From contig JAPPLU010000019.1 in the NCBI GenBank assembly GCA_028874075.1, positions 1 through 38,650 on the forward strand: DNA of 38,650 nt. Reading direction: 5' to 3'. The notes under the pieces were generated by a model. That model saw only the letters and a list, made by a program, of their open reading frames with translations. It did not search any database and was not told where the DNA came from. Positions 34,740 through 38,650 of the stretch are shown piece by piece. The DNA is from Chloroflexota bacterium (GTDB lineage Bacteria; Chloroflexota; Dehalococcoidia; Lucifugimonadales; UBA3495). Each line of letters begins with the position of its first letter. The first letter of the stretch is position 1. The translations under genes were made by a program, and so were the position numbers.

Positions 34740-35081
34740 GTGGTGATTGCTGAAGTTCGGCGCAATGGCGCAACGGTGACTCTGATTGCCGAGGGTCACA
34801 TAGACGGCAGCAATGCTTCCGTGTTTCAGAATGCTCTTTCCTCAGCAATAGAGAAGACCGACCTGACGGTAATTGTAGACTTTGACCGTGTGTCCTTTAT
34901 AAGCAGTGCAGGCCTGCGCACACTTTTGATGGCGTCCAAGGATTTGCAAAGGCGGGGCGCCAGATTATGCCTTTGTTCCATGCAATATCCCGTCAGGGAG
35001 GTCTTTGCTATCAGCGGATTCGATAAGATAATGGCGATCTACGAATCCGAACTCGTTGCCCTGGAGCAGTTCGGTACGTAA
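34740..35081 (+). CDS. STAS-domain anti-sigma factor antagonist
   Basis: The 113-residue protein starts at a GTG (two tandem GTG codons) behind AGGAG. It is a single STAS domain of the SpoIIAA/RsbV kind. It has GHIDGSNASVFQNAL, then VIVDFDRVSFISSAGLRTLL with the phosphorylatable serine expected at S56 of ISSAGLR, then the C-terminal VREVFAISGFDKIM. Such proteins release a sigma factor by binding its anti-sigma kinase when unphosphorylated. No anti-sigma kinase, phosphatase or sigma gene is next to it, so its partner must be elsewhere. Confidence 0.85.
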   Translation: MVIAEVRRNGATVTLIAEGHIDGSNASVFQNALSSAIEKTDLTVIVDFDRVSFISSAGLRTLLMASKDLQRRGARLCLCSMQYPVREVFAISGFDKIMAIYESELVALEQFGT

Positions 35082-35505
35082 AGAATTAACGCCAATGTTT
35101 GAGCTTCGTGTGGTGAGCAACTGGAGAATTCAGTTTGTTAGTGCATTAGGATGGAAAGCCCCTCTCCACCTCTCGACGGCCTGCCGCACCAGGTCCACTC
35201 GTAGGTGTCGCAATAGTATTCAGTTTGAGTCTACTCGAGCATCTTGGCGTCTTCGCGACATCGGAGAAAAGGCAAATCGCAGTGGTGCGGTTGGCCTATT
35301 GGAGTGAGTATGTATCGCTTCGTAATGTTGCTCCGAAAATCGTAAGATTTCGCCAGACAAGCAAGGTCGCAGGACCGGGTTTGCCAGTCTTGGGGGAGGC
35401 TGCCATGGAAGTCCACGAATCCTCGAGATGCCGCTCAGGATAAGTTAGGGGATAGCGCAAGGTGCCGACACAAGGAAAGGCTCTAGCGAAAGAGGCAAGG
35501 GATCG
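35082..35505. other. Intergenic, no convincing gene
   Basis: A frame from an ATG at 35095 (MFELRVVSNWRIQFVSALGW) runs to about 35307. It then becomes Arg/Ser-rich and unlike a protein, with no ribosome-binding site. It could be the remains of a partner of the STAS gene but shows no kinase motif. The right end is the leader of the surface-protein gene. Confidence 0.35.
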
Positions 35506-37857
35506 ATGAAGGCGTCTAATGCCGGGGCCACTTTTTTTGTGAACCCCGTACTGCTCCTGATCCTGGCTATGGTGGCCTTGGGCAATGGGTCCGCCGAGGC
35601 CCAGTCGGAGTCCGTGGCCAATCCCACCGTTACCGCCGCATCGCGAAGTTCGGGTCAGGGGTCTACCTACACGGTGGAGTTCACCACCAACGAGGAACTG
35701 CCAGTCCTAACCGGCGAGATATACCTGGAACTGGACTACCTGATCCGGGTGCCCTCCGGCATCAGCGGGAACAGCGTAACGGTACGCTACCGGAAGGGCA
35801 GCGACTATGGCTCCGGCCAAGCCGGTTGGGTAGAGGTACAGCAGGGCCGCTCCCGCAATTCCCCCACTACCATCTCGGTCATCCCGGACGTGGAGGCAAA
35901 CGACCAAGACATTCCGATTCCTGCCGGGGCGCGGGTCACGGTCACTCTTCTCGGGCCTGCAGGCATCAGGAACCCCCAGGAGGGCGGAGCCTATCCCTGG
36001 AGGGTTTCTACCAGCGAGGAGACGACCCCGCAGGCTGCACGCCACCCCAACCAGGAGGTCATCGCCGCCTTCAGCAGGTCCGCGCCCGGCGAAGGGACGG
36101 AGGGCCTGCTGGTGGACCGGGAGGTCATTTTGAGCAAGCAGGAGATTGGCCGGGGAGAAGAGGTCAGCGCCATCGCCAGGGGGTACCGGCCCGGGACGGC
36201 GATCACCTTCTGGCGGGACGCCGATGCCGACGGCACCGTGGACCCCGACGAGAGAGAATTCTGTCAGAGCGCAGTCAACACGGGCGGCGAAGCCAACTGC
36301 TCCTTTCTCATAACCACTCCACCCTTTGCCGGCGGCTTCGGCCAGTGCTTGAATGCTCCCCGAACCTGCAACCTGGTCAACGCGCGGGACGGCGAGGGAT
36401 CCACCGCCGTCCTCGTCGGTACCGGAACCAACCAGGTCTACAAGTTGGACAACCTGGTGGAGTTGGTGGGCACGGTCAAGGCCCGACAGGACCCGGGGCG
36501 CGGCGAGGAGATCAGCATCAACCTGACCAGCTTCCCCCAGGGAACGGTTGAGGAGGTAACCGTCAGTCAGATCCCTGCGGATCTGAACCCAATGAGGGTC
36601 GGCCCGGAGGGTGACCTGGACTTCCAGCTGCCCGTTCCCCAGGGAGTGCGCAGCGGCCGCCAGCAGTTGGAGGTCACCCTGGTGCGCTCCGACAACGGCC
36701 AGGAGTATACCGCCAGGACCATCGTGGACATCACCAGCGGCCGTACCGAAGTCACCGTCGATCCTGGAACTGTCACGGCCAACGGCCGCATCCTGGTCAC
36801 CGGCGTCGGTTTCCACGCGGCGGGAGGGGCGCACATCGCCGAGATGCGCATTTCAGGACATCCGGTTGAATTGCCGATGGGGCGGAACGGCAACCGCCGC
36901 ATACCGATCACTGATACCGGGACCTTCGCCCAGGTGGTCACCGTACCCGTCGCCCAAGGCACCCTGACCCCGGGCCTGCACGAACTCCTGGTGACCGACA
37001 GCACTGGCCGCACCGGCTTAACCGAGATACGCATCCCCGAGAGGGAGATAACGCTGCATCCGGAAGAGAGCAGGCCCGGCAGCATGCTGGAGGTGAGGGG
37101 GACCGGGTTTCCTGCCTACAGCGCCAGTTCCTCCGGGACCAAGATTAGTGTGAGCTACGAGACGGGCAACCAGGTAACCCACGCCCACGCCGAGACCGAC
37201 GACCAGGGCCAATTCGTCGCAAAGCTCCAGGTACCCCGCAAGAGCCACCCAGGTTCCCTCAGCACTGTGACGGTGGAGTTCTTTGATTATGGCGGAGGCA
37301 CAGTCGCCCTGAAGGCCAGCCACCGGGTGAAGCCTGGCGAGATCCTTTTAGAACCCAGCGCCGGCCCGCCGGGAACCTTGGTAACCCTCATCGGTAAGGG
37401 CTTCCGGGAATTCACACTGGTACGTTCCATCCTCTTCCAGACCGAGGACGTAAGTCCAGGGGATGGAACGGCCACCGACGCCCACGGCATCTTCAGCACC
37501 CGATTTGTGGTGCCAGGTATCGATACCGGCCTGCAGCAGGTCACTGTCACAGTGGACGGCGCGGTGGCCGCCGCCGCCTTCAGGGTAACCCAGTCGGACC
37601 TGGTGACCGCTGGCGCGACGGAAGTTGGCGAAGCGCTGGCGGACTTGGCTCCCCACCTGGAGGTGGTCTGGCACTTCGACAATGACAGCAAGCGGTGGAC
37701 CTTCTATGACGGACTGCATGGAGGGAACCTGGATTACCTGCGGGACGGGCAGACCTACCTGGTTCAGGTGAAAAGGGACGTGGAACTGTACCTCAACGAC
37801 AAACCCCGCCGCTTTTCCTGCTATCTGGGCAACTGCTGGAACCAGGTCATCTGGTGA
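35506..37857 (+). CDS. Large secreted Ig/TIG-like surface protein with EF-hand loop
   Basis: The 783-residue product has a Sec signal (MKASNAGATFFVNPVLLLIL, cleaved after AEA about residue 33). It then contains a chain of beta-rich domains resembling IPT/TIG and other Ig-like folds. Repeated GxGF-type turns are visible: LVTGVGFHAAGG, LEVRGTGFPAYS and VTLIGKGFREFT, at roughly 100-residue spacing in the second half. Residues 238-249 (DADADGTVDPDE) form a perfect 12-residue EF-hand calcium loop between domains. The C-terminus ends in a small Cys-containing module (FSCYLGNCWNQVIW). There is no LPXTG or TM anchor. AAGGG five bases before the ATG supports the start. Likely a cell-surface adhesin or envelope protein. 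Confidence 0.75.
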   Translation: MKASNAGATFFVNPVLLLILAMVALGNGSAEAQSESVANPTVTAASRSSGQGSTYTVEFTTNEELPVLTGEIYLELDYLIRVPSGISGNSVTVRYRKGSDYGSGQAGWVEVQQGRSRNSPTTISVIPDVEANDQDIPIPAGARVTVTLLGPAGIRNPQEGGAYPWRVSTSEETTPQAARHPNQEVIAAFSRSAPGEGTEGLLVDREVILSKQEIGRGEEVSAIARGYRPGTAITFWRDADADGTVDPDEREFCQSAVNTGGEANCSFLITTPPFAGGFGQCLNAPRTCNLVNARDGEGSTAVLVGTGTNQVYKLDNLVELVGTVKARQDPGRGEEISINLTSFPQGTVEEVTVSQIPADLNPMRVGPEGDLDFQLPVPQGVRSGRQQLEVTLVRSDNGQEYTARTIVDITSGRTEVTVDPGTVTANGRILVTGVGFHAAGGAHIAEMRISGHPVELPMGRNGNRRIPITDTGTFAQVVTVPVAQGTLTPGLHELLVTDSTGRTGLTEIRIPEREITLHPEESRPGSMLEVRGTGFPAYSASSSGTKISVSYETGNQVTHAHAETDDQGQFVAKLQVPRKSHPGSLSTVTVEFFDYGGGTVALKASHRVKPGEILLEPSAGPPGTLVTLIGKGFREFTLVRSILFQTEDVSPGDGTATDAHGIFSTRFVVPGIDTGLQQVTVTVDGAVAAAAFRVTQSDLVTAGATEVGEALADLAPHLEVVWHFDNDSKRWTFYDGLHGGNLDYLRDGQTYLVQVKRDVELYLNDKPRRFSCYLGNCWNQVIW

Positions 37858-37938
37858 TTCTTCGAACGGTTCCGTTTCCTTATAAGTGATGATGCTTTGC
37901 ATAATGCTGGGCTAGGTGTACTATTCCCGAAAATCAAA

Positions 37939-37971
37939 CCAGCCCTCGCTAACGCAAATAGCGAGGGCTGG
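37939..37971. terminator. Perfect 13-bp hairpin
   Basis: CCAGCCCTCGCTA (37939-37951) pairs fully with TAGCGAGGGCTGG (37959-37971) around a 7-base loop. On the plus strand no T-run follows, while on the minus strand TTTGATTTT does. It is therefore a good terminator only for leftward transcription, though it may also end the surface-protein message. Confidence 0.6.
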
Positions 37972-38048
37972 GCCGACAATCTGAAACGGCAGGTGCCGAT
38001 TATGTACCCTGATATTGTACCAGCGTGGACGACTCAATCGCAATTGCG

Positions 38049-38082
38049 CCTCCGTTCAGGTTTGTCCTAAACGGAGGTTTTT
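38049..38082 (+). promoter_or_regulatory. Terminator-like hairpin that buries the HNH Shine-Dalgarno
   Basis: CCTCCGTT (38049-38056) pairs with AACGGAGG (38070-38077). An inner AGG/CCT (38058-38060 with 38066-38068) closes on the loop TTTGT. The right arm contains GGAGG, seven bases before the ATG at 38085, and is followed by five Ts. The structure could act as an intrinsic terminator, as a ribosome-site lock, or as both. Confidence 0.6.
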
Positions 38083-38084
38083 CT

Positions 38085-38540
38085 ATGGTATTTGGTGACT
38101 TCTTTAATGAGCCAAAAACTACTCAACGTCGGCCCCGGCCGAAATTCAGTGCGAAAGAAAAAAACTCGCTTTATCGTGACCAAAATGGCAAGTGTAACGG
38201 TTGCGAGAAGAAGTTTGACATACGACATCTTGCCGTTGACCACATCAAGCCTTTTTCGGACGGCCAGGGCGAACGCCTCACTAATCTACAGTTGCTTTGT
38301 ACAGCCTGTAACTCCTTGAAAGGTACAGGGACTATGGGCGAGCTCCGCAAGAAGTTGCGGGCGCAAGGTCTTCTAAAGACTGGGACAAAGGCCGCTGCCA
38401 AGAAGGCGAAAAACCAGACCCCGGCCAAAACCACTACGAAGGCAAGACCGGCCAACAAGCCTACTGCCCGCAAACCTCGCAACGCTCCGAAGGACCCGCT
38501 TTCCGACTTTGCAAAAGACATAGCCAACTTGTTCAGCTAA
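38085..38540 (+). CDS. HNH endonuclease with Lys-rich tail
   Basis: The 151-residue protein (MVFGDFFNEPKTTQRRPRPK) holds a compact HNH domain at about 20-80. It has zinc cysteines C37-x-x-C40 and C72-x-x-C75, the catalytic D52-H53 in AVDHIKPFSDG, and N67/N76 in LTNLQLLCTACN. The C-terminal approximately 60 residues are rich in Lys, Ala, Pro and Thr, probably a nonspecific nucleic-acid-binding tail, ending in a short helix (FAKDIANLF). HNH enzymes of this size nick or cut DNA; the target here is unknown. The start is fixed by GGAGG at seven bases. An upstream in-frame GTG at 38025 would make the hairpin coding and is less likely. Confidence 0.85.
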   Translation: MVFGDFFNEPKTTQRRPRPKFSAKEKNSLYRDQNGKCNGCEKKFDIRHLAVDHIKPFSDGQGERLTNLQLLCTACNSLKGTGTMGELRKKLRAQGLLKTGTKAAAKKAKNQTPAKTTTKARPANKPTARKPRNAPKDPLSDFAKDIANLFS

Positions 38541-38620
38541 CCTCTAGTAGGCAAGCACCGTTGAATTGATGGCTGATAGAATAGGGGAAAATAGGGGAAG
38601 GGGACGTGAGGGAGGCGGTG

Positions 38621-38650
38621 ATGGTGAAGAAGTACCGGGTAGAACTGAGC
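38621..38650 (+). CDS. Start of a probable IS630-type transposase (truncated by window)
   Basis: Ten codons are visible, MVKKYRVELS, behind a GGAGG five bases upstream. This opening strongly resembles the start of IS630-family transposases, whose first helix follows with a SxEER-type sequence. The rest is outside the window, so the call rests on a very short match. Repeated ATAGGGGAA text just upstream (38579-38600) may belong to the element's end. Confidence 0.4.
   Translation, partial: MVKKYRVELS

Noticed and set aside
35095..35307. A frame after the STAS gene as a possible anti-sigma kinase
   Set aside because: It lacks any HATPase motif and soon becomes Arg/Ser-rich; no Shine-Dalgarno.
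35707..36834. A 375-codon frame antisense to the surface protein
   Set aside because: No start signal or domain; the sense strand has a signal peptide and repeated Ig-like motifs.
31285..38600. ATAGGGGAA text near 31289 and at 38579-38600 as possible insertion-sequence ends
   Set aside because: Only about ten bases match and there is no paired terminus or target duplication.

Overview
The window is a GC-rich bacterial segment with no rRNA, tRNA or CRISPR array that I can see. The best guess for the host is a Chloroflexota of the Dehalococcoidia/SAR202 type. The support is indirect: small XRE-type helix-turn-helix proteins, the small coiled-coil families near 3.4 and 5.6 kb, lipoproteins with proline/threonine linkers of the TPDVPATI kind, an Ig-rich surface protein, and many secreted proteins without outer-membrane machinery. 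This assignment is inference.

Layout. (1) 0-6.6 kb: a start-truncated lipoprotein, a small HTH protein, secreted proteins of unknown role, a small membrane protein, and a tandem pair of exported proteins resembling the DUF4367 fold. Several small genes here are broken by frameshifts or stops, and there is a MITE-like inverted-repeat element, so the region looks like accessory DNA in decay. (2) 6.7-12 kb: a stand-alone large serine recombinase, a paralogue of the membrane protein at 2.5 kb, an orphan HigA-like antitoxin, a DUF805 membrane protein and a beta-propeller lipoprotein, all on the minus strand. (3) 12.5-16.5 kb: the bacterial RNA-repair pair hen1-pnkp, overlapping by 4 bases. It is flanked by two same-direction copies of an approximately 155-bp sequence. 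One copy is the 3' end of an intact gene for a membrane-anchored HTH/coiled-coil protein; the other is a pseudogene fragment. (4) 17.3-19 kb: a replication-relaxation-like protein built as an internal tandem duplication. (5) 19.6-22.4 kb: a secreted protein, a SurA_N-like exported protein and poorly coding DNA. (6) 22.6-31.2 kb: a type I restriction-modification operon with extra genes inserted: hsdM, a membrane protein, a HepT-like HEPN gene with an in-frame TGA, an MntA-like nucleotidyltransferase fused to HsdS, a Cys/TM protein, a DUF433/DUF5615 pair, then hsdR. (7) 31.4-37.9 kb: a zinc-ribbon protein, a lipoprotein with six regularly spaced cysteine pairs, an orphan STAS protein and a large Ig/EF-hand-like surface protein. 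(8) 37.9 kb to the end: two strong hairpins, an HNH nuclease whose Shine-Dalgarno is buried in a terminator-like hairpin, and the first ten codons of a probable transposase.

How the parts may work together. Regions 3-6 read as a defence island. The type I enzyme cuts foreign DNA. The HepT/MntA-like and DUF433/DUF5615 pairs belong to families with RNase toxins. Pnkp/Hen1 heals and methyl-protects RNA cut by ribotoxins. The most unusual item is the physical fusion of the MntA-like antitoxin domain (with a complete GSX10DXD motif) to the DNA-specificity subunit of the restriction enzyme, directly behind its HepT-like partner. This could tie toxin control to the integrity of the restriction complex. 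That coupling is a hypothesis; the fused reading frame and the motifs are directly visible.
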